Shown: piece by piece, positions 13,012 through 22,000 of the stretch | Position numbering within the stretch: position 1 is the first letter of the stretch | How the letters are laid out: every line of letters starts with the position of its first letter | Made by a program: the position numbers and the translations under genes | The notes under the pieces: generated by a model | What the model was told of the DNA's origin: nothing | Databases searched by the model: none | The model's input: only the letters and a program-made list of their open reading frames with translations | Source: a virus | Virus record (IMG/VR): IMGVR_UViG_3300048775_000015 | Span: 1 to 27,022 of that record | Length of the DNA stretch: 27,022 bases | Strand: one strand, 5' to 3'

Positions 13012-14715
13012 ATGCCGACGAATCCCGATCTGCGCAACAACCTGCTCCGTCGCTGGGAAGCGCTCAAGACCGAGCGCAGCTCGTTCTGGGCGCATTGGCA
13101 GGAGATCACGACCTACATCATGCCGTGGAATGGCCGCTACTTCCGCCAGGACCGCGACAAGGGCCGTCGGCGCGCAAACGCGATCTACGATAACACCGGC
13201 ATCCGGGCGCTGAAGACACTTGGAGCTGGTCTCATGAGCGGCGCAACGTCGCCCGCCCGTCCATGGTTCCGCTTGGGCGTTCCCGACCCTGACCTCAATT
13301 CCTATCAGCCGGTCAAGCTGTGGCTCGATGACGTGACCACGCGGATGCATCAGGTGTTTCAGAAGTCGAATACCTATCGCGCTCTCCAGCAGGTCTACGA
13401 GGAACTGGGCGCGTTCGGCACCGGCGCTAGCATCGTCCTTCCAGACTTTGACAACATCATCCACCATTACCCTCTGACCGTGGGCGAATACGCGATTGCG
13501 ACCGACGCGCAGGGCAAGGTCTGCACGCTCTACCGCGAGTTTGAGATGACCGTGAGCGCGATGGTCAAAGAGTTTGGCTACGCCGAGTGCTCGCCTACCG
13601 TGCAAACGCTCTACGACGGCGGCAAGGGGCTGGACCAATGGATTCCTGTCATCCATGCAATCGAGCCTCGCGCCGACCGTGACCCTTCAAAGAAAGACAA
13701 CAAGAACATGGCCTGGGGCAGCTACTACTTTGAGTCGGGCGAAGGCAACGGTCAGATGCTGCGCGAGAGCGGCTTCAGGAACTTCCCGGCCATTTGTCCG
13801 CGCTGGTCTATCGCCGGGGGCGACATCTACGGCAACTCGCCGGGCATGGAAGCGCTGGGCGATGTGAAGCAGTTGCAGCATGAGCAGCTGCGCAAGGCCA
13901 ACGCAATCGACTACCAGACGAACCCTCCGCTTCAGGTTCCAGTGGCCATGAAGAACGTCGAAATCAACCGGCTGCCGGGCGGCACAACCTACTACGACGG
14001 TTCGTCGGCGTCTCCGATCAAAAGCGCGTTCGATGTGAATCTCAACCTGCAAGACATGCTGAGCGATATACAGGACTGCCGCGACCGCATCAAGCAGAGC
14101 TTCTTTTCTGACGTGTTTATGATGCTGGCGAACTCGACCAACCCGCAGATGACCGCTACCGAAGTCGCCGAGCGGCAGGAAGAGAAGATGCTCATGATGG
14201 GGCCGGTGCTCGAGCGCATCAACAACGAGGCCCTCCAGCCGCTCGTCGAAACCACCTTCACGCACATGATGGAAGTGGGAATGATCCCTCAATCTCCGCA
14301 AGAGATGCAGGGGCAGCCGCTCAATATCGAATTTATCGGCATCCTGGCGCAGGCGCAGAAGTCAATCGCCACCAACAGCGTAGACCGCTTCGTGCAGTCG
14401 ATGACGACGGTGGCGCAGGTGAAGCCCGAAGTCCTCGACAACTTCGATCCCGATGCATGGGCCGCGACCTACTCGGACATGATGGGAATCAATCCGAAGC
14501 TCATCGTACCCAGCGACCAGGTGCAAGCGACGCGTCAGGCCAAAGCCAAGGCGCAGGCCGCGCAGGAGCAGGCCCAGGCGATGCAGCAGCAGTCCGTGAC
14601 AGCCAAGAATCTCGCGCAGTCTCCCACGAGCGGCGGCGCTTCCAACGCCCTCAACGACCTGATGAACCAATACAGCGGATACGGCAGCCCCAGTCCGCAG
14701 GAGGTAGGACAGTAA
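13012..14715 (+). CDS. Portal (head-to-tail connecting) protein
   Basis: This 567-aa protein matches the T7 gp8-type head-to-tail connecting family. It forms the dodecameric ring through which DNA enters and leaves the capsid and on which the tail is built. The opening LLRRWEALKTERSSFWAHWQ then YIMPWNGRYF (about 9-45), the TGIRALKTLGAGLMSGATSP block with PWFRLGVPD (about 63-92), and the VYEELGAFGTGASIVLPD stretch are characteristic. The C-terminal 70 residues are Gln/Ala-rich (KAKAQAAQEQAQAMQQQ) and helical, probably the barrel. The length is typical. AGGAA precedes the start; the stop overlaps the following gene (TAATG). Confidence 0.92.
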   Translation: MPTNPDLRNNLLRRWEALKTERSSFWAHWQEITTYIMPWNGRYFRQDRDKGRRRANAIYDNTGIRALKTLGAGLMSGATSPARPWFRLGVPDPDLNSYQPVKLWLDDVTTRMHQVFQKSNTYRALQQVYEELGAFGTGASIVLPDFDNIIHHYPLTVGEYAIATDAQGKVCTLYREFEMTVSAMVKEFGYAECSPTVQTLYDGGKGLDQWIPVIHAIEPRADRDPSKKDNKNMAWGSYYFESGEGNGQMLRESGFRNFPAICPRWSIAGGDIYGNSPGMEALGDVKQLQHEQLRKANAIDYQTNPPLQVPVAMKNVEINRLPGGTTYYDGSSASPIKSAFDVNLNLQDMLSDIQDCRDRIKQSFFSDVFMMLANSTNPQMTATEVAERQEEKMLMMGPVLERINNEALQPLVETTFTHMMEVGMIPQSPQEMQGQPLNIEFIGILAQAQKSIATNSVDRFVQSMTTVAQVKPEVLDNFDPDAWAATYSDMMGINPKLIVPSDQVQATRQAKAKAQAAQEQAQAMQQQSVTAKNLAQSPTSGGASNALNDLMNQYSGYGSPSPQEVGQ

Positions 14716-15461
14716 TGAAAAAGATATGCAGTTTGTTGTTTGCCCTGTTGCTTCTGACGCCCGCCGCTTTCGGCCAGAATCCGCGCTGGACAGCGTCCGG
14801 CACCATCACCAACGCTTCAACCTCGGTCACGGTAACCTCGCGCGACTACGCTCTGGCTACCGTGACCATCCACGGCACCCATGCCGGTGTCACTCTCGTG
14901 TTTGAGTTTTCCGACGACAGCGGCACAACGTGGTATCAGGACCAGTGCGTCCGGTCAGACACTCCGATCATGGAGAACAGCGAGGCTGTCGCCGCCAATG
15001 CAACGCTCGAATGGGATTGCGGCGTGGCCGCCTCAACAAACTTCCGGGTGCGGTCTACGGCTTACACGTCAGGAAGCGCGACCGTCAATATCACCCTCAC
15101 CCAGGATCAGATTGAGCCGGCTGAAACCATCTCCATTGGGAATCAGGCTACATCGGTCCAGATACTGAGCCAAGCCGGAGCTGCGACGACGATCAAGACA
15201 TCTGCGGGGATGGTCTTCGGGGCCAGTCTGGTCAACAACAACGCCGCTGTGGTCTACGTCGAGTTCTTCAACACTAACAGTGTGACGCTGGGAACGACAG
15301 CGCCTGTGCTGGTGCTTGTGATCCCAGCATCGGGAACTCTGAATCTAGGCCCGACAGACACGGGATTGATCTACAACGCAACGGCGATCTCGGTTGCGGC
15401 TGTAACGGCATACACCGGGTCCACGGTGGGTTCTGTGACGGGATCGGTCTTCTACAAGTGA
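14715..15461 (+). CDS. Exported beta-rich protein inside the virion operon
   Basis: I start at the ATG overlapping the portal stop (TAATG), with AGGAGG 11 bases upstream. This yields 248 residues that begin with a textbook Sec signal peptide: MKK, a hydrophobic core (SLLFALLLLTP), then an AAFG-QN cleavage site. The mature protein has two parts. Residues 25-135 form a beta domain (VTVTSRDYALATVTIHGTHA, LVFEFSDDSGTTWYQ, FRVRSTAYTSGSATVNITLT) seen in many phage structural proteins. Residues 140-248 form a second Thr/Val-rich beta domain. Two cysteines (in DQCVR and WDCGV) could form a disulfide after export. A signal peptide on such a protein is unusual. It could act in the periplasm or on the cell surface rather than in the capsid. 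Confidence 0.75.
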   Translation: MKKICSLLFALLLLTPAAFGQNPRWTASGTITNASTSVTVTSRDYALATVTIHGTHAGVTLVFEFSDDSGTTWYQDQCVRSDTPIMENSEAVAANATLEWDCGVAASTNFRVRSTAYTSGSATVNITLTQDQIEPAETISIGNQATSVQILSQAGAATTIKTSAGMVFGASLVNNNAAVVYVEFFNTNSVTLGTTAPVLVLVIPASGTLNLGPTDTGLIYNATAISVAAVTAYTGSTVGSVTGSVFYK

Positions 15462-15475
15462 CGCAAAACAGGGTA

Positions 15476-15514
15476 GTACACATAACCCGGTCTGCCGTGC
15501 TCTAGCTTGGGATT
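15476..15514 (+). promoter_or_regulatory. Leaderless-type promoter element, copy 2
   Basis: GTACACATAACCC (15476-15488), 13 unconserved bases, then CTAGCTT (15502-15508), then 6 bases and a GTG start. Both blocks are identical to copy 1 and every spacing is equal; the 13-base spacers differ. No Shine-Dalgarno sequence is present. TAGCTT again falls at -12 to -7 relative to the start codon. It lies just after the exported-protein gene and would drive the Bbp19-like, scaffold and capsid genes. Confidence 0.7.
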
Positions 15515-15856
15515 GTGAGCAACTACGACCCTACCGATCTCGCCAGCCATGCGCTTGCGGAGAATGAAGCAGACCTCCGCAAGCGCATGGCTAGCGAAGT
15601 TGAAGAGTTGGACTTGAAGTGGCTCATGAGCAGCAAGCGTGGCCGCCGGATCGTTTGGCGGCTCTTGGAGCAGTCCGGGGTATTCCGGCTCTCGTTCAAC
15701 ACCAATGCGATGCAGATGGCGTTCAACGAGGGCAACCGGAACTACGGCAACCGCACCTTGAGTCTGATCCACGCGCACTGCCCTGAGCTTTACCCAGTTT
15801 TGGTCAAGGAGTCTACAAATGCCGGAAGCGACGGAAACGGTTCAAAATCCAACTGA
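15515..15856 (+). CDS. Bbp19-like phage protein
   Basis: This 113-aa protein starts at GTG and resembles the Bbp19 group of Bordetella phage BPP-1 and relatives. The core is DLKWLMSSKRGRRIVWRLLE (about 33-52), then GVFRLSFNTNAMQMAFNEGN and YGNRTLSLIHAHCPELYPVL. The function of that group is not established to my knowledge; it is encoded with head genes. The N-terminal 30 residues are acidic and helical. The start is set by promoter copy 2, whose -10-like box lies 6 bases upstream. The last 38 bases overlap the scaffold gene. Confidence 0.8.
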   Translation: MSNYDPTDLASHALAENEADLRKRMASEVEELDLKWLMSSKRGRRIVWRLLEQSGVFRLSFNTNAMQMAFNEGNRNYGNRTLSLIHAHCPELYPVLVKESTNAGSDGNGSKSN

Positions 15857-16472
15857 GACCGCAACCTCAACTCCAGAGGCGGCCGCTACAACCACTACGC
15901 TCCTCGGGAGCGTGGAACCCGTAACGGCTGAAACCACGACACCAGCAACGCAGACTGAGACGGAACCTGTCGCGGCTGAAAAGCCCGCAGAGGCCAAGAC
16001 CGAAGTGAAGGTCGAAGGCGCGCCCGAGAAGTACGAGTTCAAGGCTCCCGAAGGGAAGAGCTACGACGCGAACATTCTCAGTGCTTTCGAGGCCAGCGCC
16101 AAGGAAGCCAATCTCTCTCAGGATGCGGCACAGAAGCTGCTCGACACGATGTCTCCCAAGATTGCGGAGCGCCAGACCGAGCAGATTCAAGCGATCAACA
16201 AGCAATGGTTGGATGCGTCCACGTCGGACAAGGAGTTCGGCGGCGAGGCTCTCAACGAGAACTTGGGGGTGGCGAAGAAGGCGCTCGACCAGTTCGGGTC
16301 GCCTGACCTCAACAAGCTGCTGGCGTCAACCGGGCTTGGGAATCATCCGGAGATTATTCGGGCGTTCTACAAGGTCGGCAAGGCAATCGGTGAGGACAAG
16401 TTCGTTTCCGGTTCGGCTCCCGCGGGTAAGGGCCGTACCGCCGCATCAGTCCTTTACGACAACACGAAGTAA
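15819..16472 (+). CDS. Capsid scaffold protein
   Basis: This 217-aa protein has the usual scaffold make-up. There is a long disordered N-terminus rich in Thr, Glu, Ala and Pro (residues 1-70), a helical middle with EKYEFKAPEGKSYDANILSA and ASAKEANLSQDAAQKLLDTM (residues 68-110), and a C-terminal helical part. Scaffolds guide capsid protein into the prohead and are then removed. It stands directly before the major capsid gene, as in T7-like and BPP-1-like phages. CAAGGAG precedes the ATG. It overlaps the Bbp19-like gene by 38 bases in another frame. Confidence 0.8.
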   Translation: MPEATETVQNPTETATSTPEAAATTTTLLGSVEPVTAETTTPATQTETEPVAAEKPAEAKTEVKVEGAPEKYEFKAPEGKSYDANILSAFEASAKEANLSQDAAQKLLDTMSPKIAERQTEQIQAINKQWLDASTSDKEFGGEALNENLGVAKKALDQFGSPDLNKLLASTGLGNHPEIIRAFYKVGKAIGEDKFVSGSAPAGKGRTAASVLYDNTK

Positions 16473-16488
16473 CGACGAGGAGAGGTAA

Positions 16489-17553
16489 ATGGCTACGCTT
16501 CCTGCAAACTCAGGGCATAACACCCTGATCGATGTCGCCAAGAGTTTCGGACCCGATGGCAAAGTTGCCGTCCTGGCCGAGTTGCTTAACCAGTCCAACG
16601 AAATCGTCTACGACATGAACTTCATCGAGGGCAATCTGCCGACCGGCCACAAGGGCGTGGTCCGCACGGCTCTCCCGACCGTCACGCTGCGTCAGTTCTA
16701 CAAAGGCGTTGCAACTTCGAAGTCTGGCCGCGCCACCATCGAGGACGTATGCGCCATGCAGGAAGGCCGCAACGAGATTGACAAGGACCTGGCCGACCTG
16801 AACGGCAACACGGCTGCGTTCCGTATGTCGGAAGCACTGGGGTTCGTCGAGGCCATGAACGAGCAGTTCGCTCAACAGGTCTTCTACGGCGACACCAGTT
16901 CCAACAAGGACGGCATCCTGGGCTTCACGCCGCGCTATAACTCCAAGTCGGCAACCTCCGGAACAAACATCATCGACGCCGGCGGCACCGGCAGCAATAA
17001 CACCAGCGTGTGGCTCATCGGCTGGGGCGAAAACACTGTCACCGGCATCTATCCCAAAGGCAGCCAGGCCGGACTTACACAGGAAGACCTGGGCGTGATC
17101 GACGCCTTCGATTCCTCGAACAACCGCTTCCGCGCTTATGCCGAACTGTGGAAGTGGAAGTACGGTCTGCACGTCAAGGACTGGCGCTACGCGGTGCGCA
17201 TCGCCAACATCAACGTGTCGGATATGACCTCCCAATCCAACACTCAGGCGACCACGGCCAGCACCTGGATCAACAAGCTCATGATTCGCGCCTTGGCGCG
17301 CATTCCCTCGATGGGCATGAGCCGCTGCGCGTTCTATGCCAACCGCTCCGTCAAGGAGATGTTGAGCATTGGCGCTCTCGACAAATCGCAGAACGCTCTC
17401 TCGTTCTCCGAGGCCGTGAATCAGTACGGCACGGTCACTGCTGGCAGCGTGGCGGGCAGCGGTACCGGCATCACCGGCGGCGTCTTGAAGTTTCAGGGCG
17501 TCCCGGTGCGGACCGTGGATCAACTCCTGCTCACCGAAGCCACGGTATCGTAA
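16489..17553 (+). CDS. Major capsid protein
   Basis: This 354-aa protein is the probable major capsid protein. It follows the scaffold, has a strong ribosome site (GAGGAGAGG) and resembles the BPP-1 Bbp17-type capsid proteins. The MNFIEGNLPTGHKGVVRTAL segment (about residues 43-62) opens the N-terminal arm. The AFRMSEALGFVEAMNEQFAQ helix (about 107-126) followed by QVFYGDTSSNKDGILGFTPR is typical of this capsid group. The centre includes YGLHVKDWRYAVRIANINVS. The end (GVLKFQGVPVRTVDQLL) is a normal C-terminal beta part. I expect an HK97 fold from the family, not from the sequence alone. The long opposite-strand open frame over this gene is a codon-bias artefact. Confidence 0.88.
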   Translation: MATLPANSGHNTLIDVAKSFGPDGKVAVLAELLNQSNEIVYDMNFIEGNLPTGHKGVVRTALPTVTLRQFYKGVATSKSGRATIEDVCAMQEGRNEIDKDLADLNGNTAAFRMSEALGFVEAMNEQFAQQVFYGDTSSNKDGILGFTPRYNSKSATSGTNIIDAGGTGSNNTSVWLIGWGENTVTGIYPKGSQAGLTQEDLGVIDAFDSSNNRFRAYAELWKWKYGLHVKDWRYAVRIANINVSDMTSQSNTQATTASTWINKLMIRALARIPSMGMSRCAFYANRSVKEMLSIGALDKSQNALSFSEAVNQYGTVTAGSVAGSGTGITGGVLKFQGVPVRTVDQLLLTEATVS

Positions 17554-17581
17554 GCGGCAACGGCAACGAAAACTCTTAACC

Positions 17582-17608
17582 GTGGAGGGGCCTGAAAAGC
17601 CCCTCCGC
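17582..17608 (+). terminator. Strong hairpin between capsid and cement genes
   Basis: GGAGGGGC and GCCCCTCC form a perfect 8-bp stem around the loop CTGAAAA, extendable by a wobble and a G-C pair. It lies 31 bases after the capsid stop. No T run follows, so it may give partial termination or protect the capsid transcript end rather than stop it. The cement gene's ribosome site (AAGGAAG) follows at once. Confidence 0.55.
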
Positions 17609-17625
17609 AAGGAAGCGAGAACAAC

Positions 17626-18078
17626 ATGGGAATGCTCGATTCGGAACTTATCTTCTCGGCGGCGCAGACGCCTACGGCCGTAGGCGATACCCCGAGCACC
17701 AACGTCTACGACACAGGCTCCGCAGCCGGCAATGCGCAGGAAGCTGAAGCCGCACTGACCACAGAGAACCTGTGGCTCAACGTGATCTGCAATACCGTGC
17801 CAACCTCCGGGGGCTCCGCCACCATTCAGGCCGTGTTGCAGGACTCGCCCGACAACGCAACCTGGACTGACCGCTTGCTCGGCGGCGCGGTTAGCTATTC
17901 CAACGTCACCAAAGGCCTGGCGCTCTTGCAGGCGCAGCCTCCGGTCGGCACGCAACGCTACTGGCGCATTGCCTACCGCATCGGCACTGCCGCCCTCACC
18001 GCGGGAGCGTTCGATGCGTACGTTTCGAACACCATCCAGCGCAACGTGTCTCGTCCGTCCGGCTTCTCGGTCAGCTAA
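17626..18078 (+). CDS. Bbp16-like capsid cement protein
   Basis: This 150-aa protein resembles the Bbp16 cement proteins that trim the outside of BPP-1-type capsids. The opening MGMLDSELIFSAAQTPTAVG and the beta core NVICNTVPTSGGSATIQAVL, then DSPDNATWTDRLLGGAVSYS and YWRIAYRIG are the matching parts. The C-terminus is basic with a serine end (RNVSRPSGFSVS). The start has AAGGAAG upstream. Position directly after the major capsid gene supports a role on the capsid surface. The family match is from memory of motifs. Confidence 0.8.
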   Translation: MGMLDSELIFSAAQTPTAVGDTPSTNVYDTGSAAGNAQEAEAALTTENLWLNVICNTVPTSGGSATIQAVLQDSPDNATWTDRLLGGAVSYSNVTKGLALLQAQPPVGTQRYWRIAYRIGTAALTAGAFDAYVSNTIQRNVSRPSGFSVS

Positions 18079-18090
18079 GGAGAGTGAGTG

Positions 18091-18255
18091 ATGCTTGTAC
18101 GGGCAAAAGTAACGCACTTCCACAACGCGCTGCGGCTGGAGGGGGATGAGTTTGAATACTTCGGCCCTCTCTACGAACACATTGAACCTGCTGAACCGGA
18201 GACGAAACGTAAGCCGGGCAGGCAGGTTCAAAACCAAGGCCCCGGCGAGGAGTAA
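18091..18255 (+). CDS. 54-aa small phage protein after the cement gene
   Basis: An AAGGAGAG ribosome site 7 bases before the ATG and a 12-base gap after the cement stop support this gene. The N-terminal 30 residues (MLVRAKVTHFHNALRLEGDE, then FEYFGPLYEHIEP) form a short beta-type unit like small proteins often found after capsid genes. The last part is basic then acidic and probably flexible. Function is unknown. Confidence 0.65.
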   Translation: MLVRAKVTHFHNALRLEGDEFEYFGPLYEHIEPAEPETKRKPGRQVQNQGPGEE

Positions 18256-18275
18256 GCGCCAAGCCAATTCACCAC

Positions 18276-18305
18276 AAGGGCCGACGATAACCAGCTTCGG
18301 CCCTT
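18276..18305 (+). terminator. Hairpin before the tail genes, possible terminator
   Basis: AAGGGCCGA and TCGGCCCTT form a perfect 9-bp stem with a 12-base loop, followed by CGTTCTT. The T content after the stem is modest. It lies in the only gap between head and tail genes, so partial termination is plausible. Confidence 0.5.
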
Positions 18306-18323
18306 CGTTCTTATGAGGCGTCC

Positions 18324-19004
18324 ATGCCGTCGATTGTGACCATCTGCAACCTCGCTCTGAGCCATATCGGCGATGTGGCCGACGTGCAATCCATCTCTCC
18401 TTCCGATGGCTCTGTGCAGGCCGGTTTCTGCTCCAAGTTCTACCCAGTCGCGTTGAGCACACTGCTGGAGCAGTCGAATTGGGACTTCGCGACCCGCCGC
18501 GTCGGTCTCGCGCAGCTTGCCGACAACCCCAGTTCCACCTGGCGCTGCGCTTATGCTGCGCCGGATGGGATGGTCAACGCTATCGCCGTCATTCCGCCCT
18601 ATGCGCTCGACGACTACACAGAGCACGCCGGGCACAAGTCGTGGTTTCTTCCGCAGCCCGATTACCCGAACCCGGCCATCGTGACCTACACGCCGCAGCC
18701 GTTCGCAATCGAGACGGTGGACGACGGAACGAGGGTTATCCTGACCAACGTCTACGATGCTGTCTTGCGCTATACGGTCCAGGTCTCAGACCCGAATCAG
18801 TTCAGCGCGCTCTTTGTTCTAGCCCTTTCCTACCAACTGGCCTCGATGCTCGCCGGTCCGCTCATCAAGGGCGACACCGGCATTCAGATATCATCCGCCA
18901 TGGCGCAGAAGGCGCAGCAGTTCACCAGCCAGGCCAAGACCTCCGACGCGAACCAGCGCAGGATCGAGCTGCAACAGTGTGTGCCATGGATGGCGGGAAG
19001 GTAA
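18324..19004 (+). CDS. Tail tubular protein A (T7 gp11-like)
   Basis: This 226-aa protein has the gp11-type opening IVTICNLALSHIGDVADVQS (about 4-23) and the FYPVALSTLLEQSNWDFATR block with RVGLAQL (about 39-65). The VYDAVLRYTVQVSDPNQFSA stretch and LFVLALSYQLASMLA near residues 145-185 are also family-like. Gp11-type proteins form the ring that joins the portal to the nozzle. Slightly longer than T7 gp11 (about 196 aa). GAGGCG precedes the ATG, and the tail-tubular-B gene starts 4 bases after its stop. Confidence 0.85.
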   Translation: MPSIVTICNLALSHIGDVADVQSISPSDGSVQAGFCSKFYPVALSTLLEQSNWDFATRRVGLAQLADNPSSTWRCAYAAPDGMVNAIAVIPPYALDDYTEHAGHKSWFLPQPDYPNPAIVTYTPQPFAIETVDDGTRVILTNVYDAVLRYTVQVSDPNQFSALFVLALSYQLASMLAGPLIKGDTGIQISSAMAQKAQQFTSQAKTSDANQRRIELQQCVPWMAGR

Positions 19005-19007
19005 ACG

Positions 19008-22000
19008 ATGCCGAATGCACGCACATATCGCGGTTCCTTCGTCGGCGGTGAGTTGTCGCCGGAGATGTACGGCCGTGTCGATGATTCCAAGTTTCAGAAC
19101 GGCGCGGCGTCGATCCAGAATATGATTGCGACCGCGCTCGGCCCGGCTGAGAAACGGCCCGGCTTCGCGTACGTTTGCGAGACCAAGAACAACGGAACGG
19201 CGCGTCTGATTCCGTTTACCTACTCGACTACGCAGACCATGATCATCGAGATTGGGGCAGGGTACTTTCGCTTCCATACACAGGGCGAGAGCCTGCTGGC
19301 GTCCGGCGCGATGGCCTTCTGGAACTCGGGAACCGTCACCATGACGATAGCCAGCCCCGGCGTCATCACCATCTCGGGCGTGACGCCTGTGAACAACGAC
19401 CAGGTAGTCTTTACGACGACCGGCGCGCTGCCCACAGGCATCACCGCGAAGACCACGTATTACATCGTCAATGCCTCCGGGCAAACCTTCCAGATCGCGT
19501 CCACCTCGGGCGGAACGCCGATTGTGACCAGCGGAACGCAGTCTGGCACGCATACCTGCTACCAATTTCACGCGGGCGGCAATGTGTTCACCGTGACCGG
19601 CAACTACGCTGTATCCAATGCCGCTCCCGCTCGGGTAATCACTTCTGCATTATCTCCGATCCATGGCAATACCCAGACAGCCGTCTATTATTCGATCAGC
19701 GATAACTATGGCAATGACGTTTCCTCGACGACCTACTTCTACCTGCTGGGGACGTATGTTTACAGCAGAGGCTCATCGCCCAGCGTCTACTATGAGGTGC
19801 CGAACAGCTACGCGGCGGCCGACCTGTTCGACATTCACTTCGTGCAGAGCGCCGACGTGTTGACATTGTGCCACCCAAACTATCCGCCGTCGGAGCTGCG
19901 CCGCCTCGGGTCCACACAGTGGACGTTCTCTTCCATCGTGTTTGGACAGGCGCTGAGCGCGCCGACCAACGTCGTTGTCACTCCTACGCTTGGATACAAA
20001 TCAATCATTGCCAGCATCCAAACCGGAAGGTCAAACCCGCTGATCACCACCCAAGTGGATCACTCCTTAGCCTTGGGCGACGGCGTGTACGTGGAAGGCC
20101 TGACGGCAACCCTAATCGACGGCACCACAAGGGTCATTGACGGCTTCTGGATGGTGTCGTATGTCCCCTACAACTCCTCCGGCTATCTGATCTACACCGA
20201 GCTTTATCTGTCGGACTACAGCGGCAATCCTCTCGACACCTCCGATTGGACAGGTTACACAGGTAGCGCAACCATTCAGTACGGCACGCAAATAGTAGAC
20301 ATCACCAACTACTATGTGGTGACCACGATTGCCTCGGACGATATCCAGCAGAGTGAAATATCCGCCGAAGTGAGCGTCCTGAACAACCTTTACGTCACTG
20401 GGAGCTACAACACCATCACCTGGGATGCGGTCGAGAATGCCTACCGCTACTACGTCTATAAGAAGAAGGACGGCCTGTACGGCTACATCGGCGAGACCGA
20501 TGGAACCAGCTTCACCGACAACGACATATCGGTTGACATGAGCATCACGCCTGACACGTATGATACCGTCTTCGGCGGGACCAACGACTACCCCGGCGCG
20601 GTGAGTTACTTTCAGCAGCGGCGCTGCTTCGGGGGCACCAACAACGACCCGCAAAACTTCTGGATGACCAAGACCGGCACCGAGTCCGATATGAGCTACT
20701 CGCTGCCCGTGCAGGATACGGATCGCATCGCAATCGCCATCGCGACCCGCGAGATGTCCACCATCCGGCACGTCATCCCCCTGCTTCAGCTCATTCTGCT
20801 CACCAGCTCGTGTGAGATCAGCGCGAGTCCGAGCAGCTCCGACACCATCACGCCCTCGACCATCGCCGCACGCCCGCAGAGCTACATCGGCGCATCGAAC
20901 GTTACGCCCTCGATCATCAACAACCAGATGGTGTTCTGCGCGGCCCGCGGCGGCCATGTGCGCGAGATGGGCTATCAATGGCAGATCGGCGGATATGTGA
21001 CCGGGGATGTGTCGCTCCGGGCCGCTCACTTATTCGACGGGTACGACATCGTGGACCAGGCGTACACGAAAGCGCCCTGGCCGGTCGTCTGGTTCGTCAG
21101 TTCGAGCGGAAACCTTCTCGGATTTACGTACATCCCCGAGGAGCAGGTCGGCGCGTGGCATCACCATGTGACCGATGGGACTTTCTTAAGCGTCGCTTGC
21201 ATAGCTGAGGGGTATGACGACCGGCTCTACGCGATCATCGCAAGGACCATCAACGGCACGACGGTCAACTGCATCGAGCGCATGGGGGCGAGGCTCTATG
21301 GGGACGTTCAGGATGCTTTCTTTGTAGACTGTGGATCGACCTTCGACGGGACGAACACTTCCACAACAACAATGACGGTCAGCGGGGGCACCACTTGGGG
21401 CACAGCCGATGTACTTACCCTGACAGCGTCTGCGGACACATTCGCCAGCACCGATCCCGGGAGCGTAGTCGTCCTCACCGGCTCGGATGGAGTAACCCTC
21501 TATCGATTCAAGGTGAGCGCCTACACAAGCTCGACGGTCGTCACAGGCGTCATCGACAAGACGCTGGAATCCGATTTGCAGGCGACAGCAACAGCGACCT
21601 GGGCATGGGCGCGGCCCACCATCACCGGCCTGACATGGCTGCCAGGGGAGACCGTGAACGTGCTGGTGGACGGCGCGGTCCATCCGCAGTGCGTTGTATC
21701 TTCCGCCGGCGCGATTACCTTGCAACGGCCCGGCGTAGTCGTACAGGCCGGTCTGCCCTATACGGCACAGATCGACACGCTCCCGATCGCGCTTCAGCAG
21801 GTTGACGGCAGCGCGCAGGGCCGCCAGAAGAACGTCAACAAAGTATGGTTCAAGCTCTACAAGTCGGGAGGCTTGTCTGCCGGGCCGACTGGAGGGACAT
21901 TGACCGAGTTCAAACAGCGCACGACAGAGGCTTACGGCGCGCCGCCCGCGTTGATGACCAAGGAAATCGAGCTTTCCATTCAGCCCTCGTGGGACCCGTA

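Noticed and set aside
16510-18462. 650-aa open frame on the minus strand over capsid and cement genes
   Set aside because: It lies exactly opposite well-supported head genes, has His/Arg/Gly-rich shadow composition and no ribosome site or family motif. Long antisense frames arise from GC-rich codon bias.
20112-21029. 305-aa minus-strand ORF within the tail tubular B gene
   Set aside because: It is contained in a gene with clear family motifs on the plus strand and shows only shadow composition.
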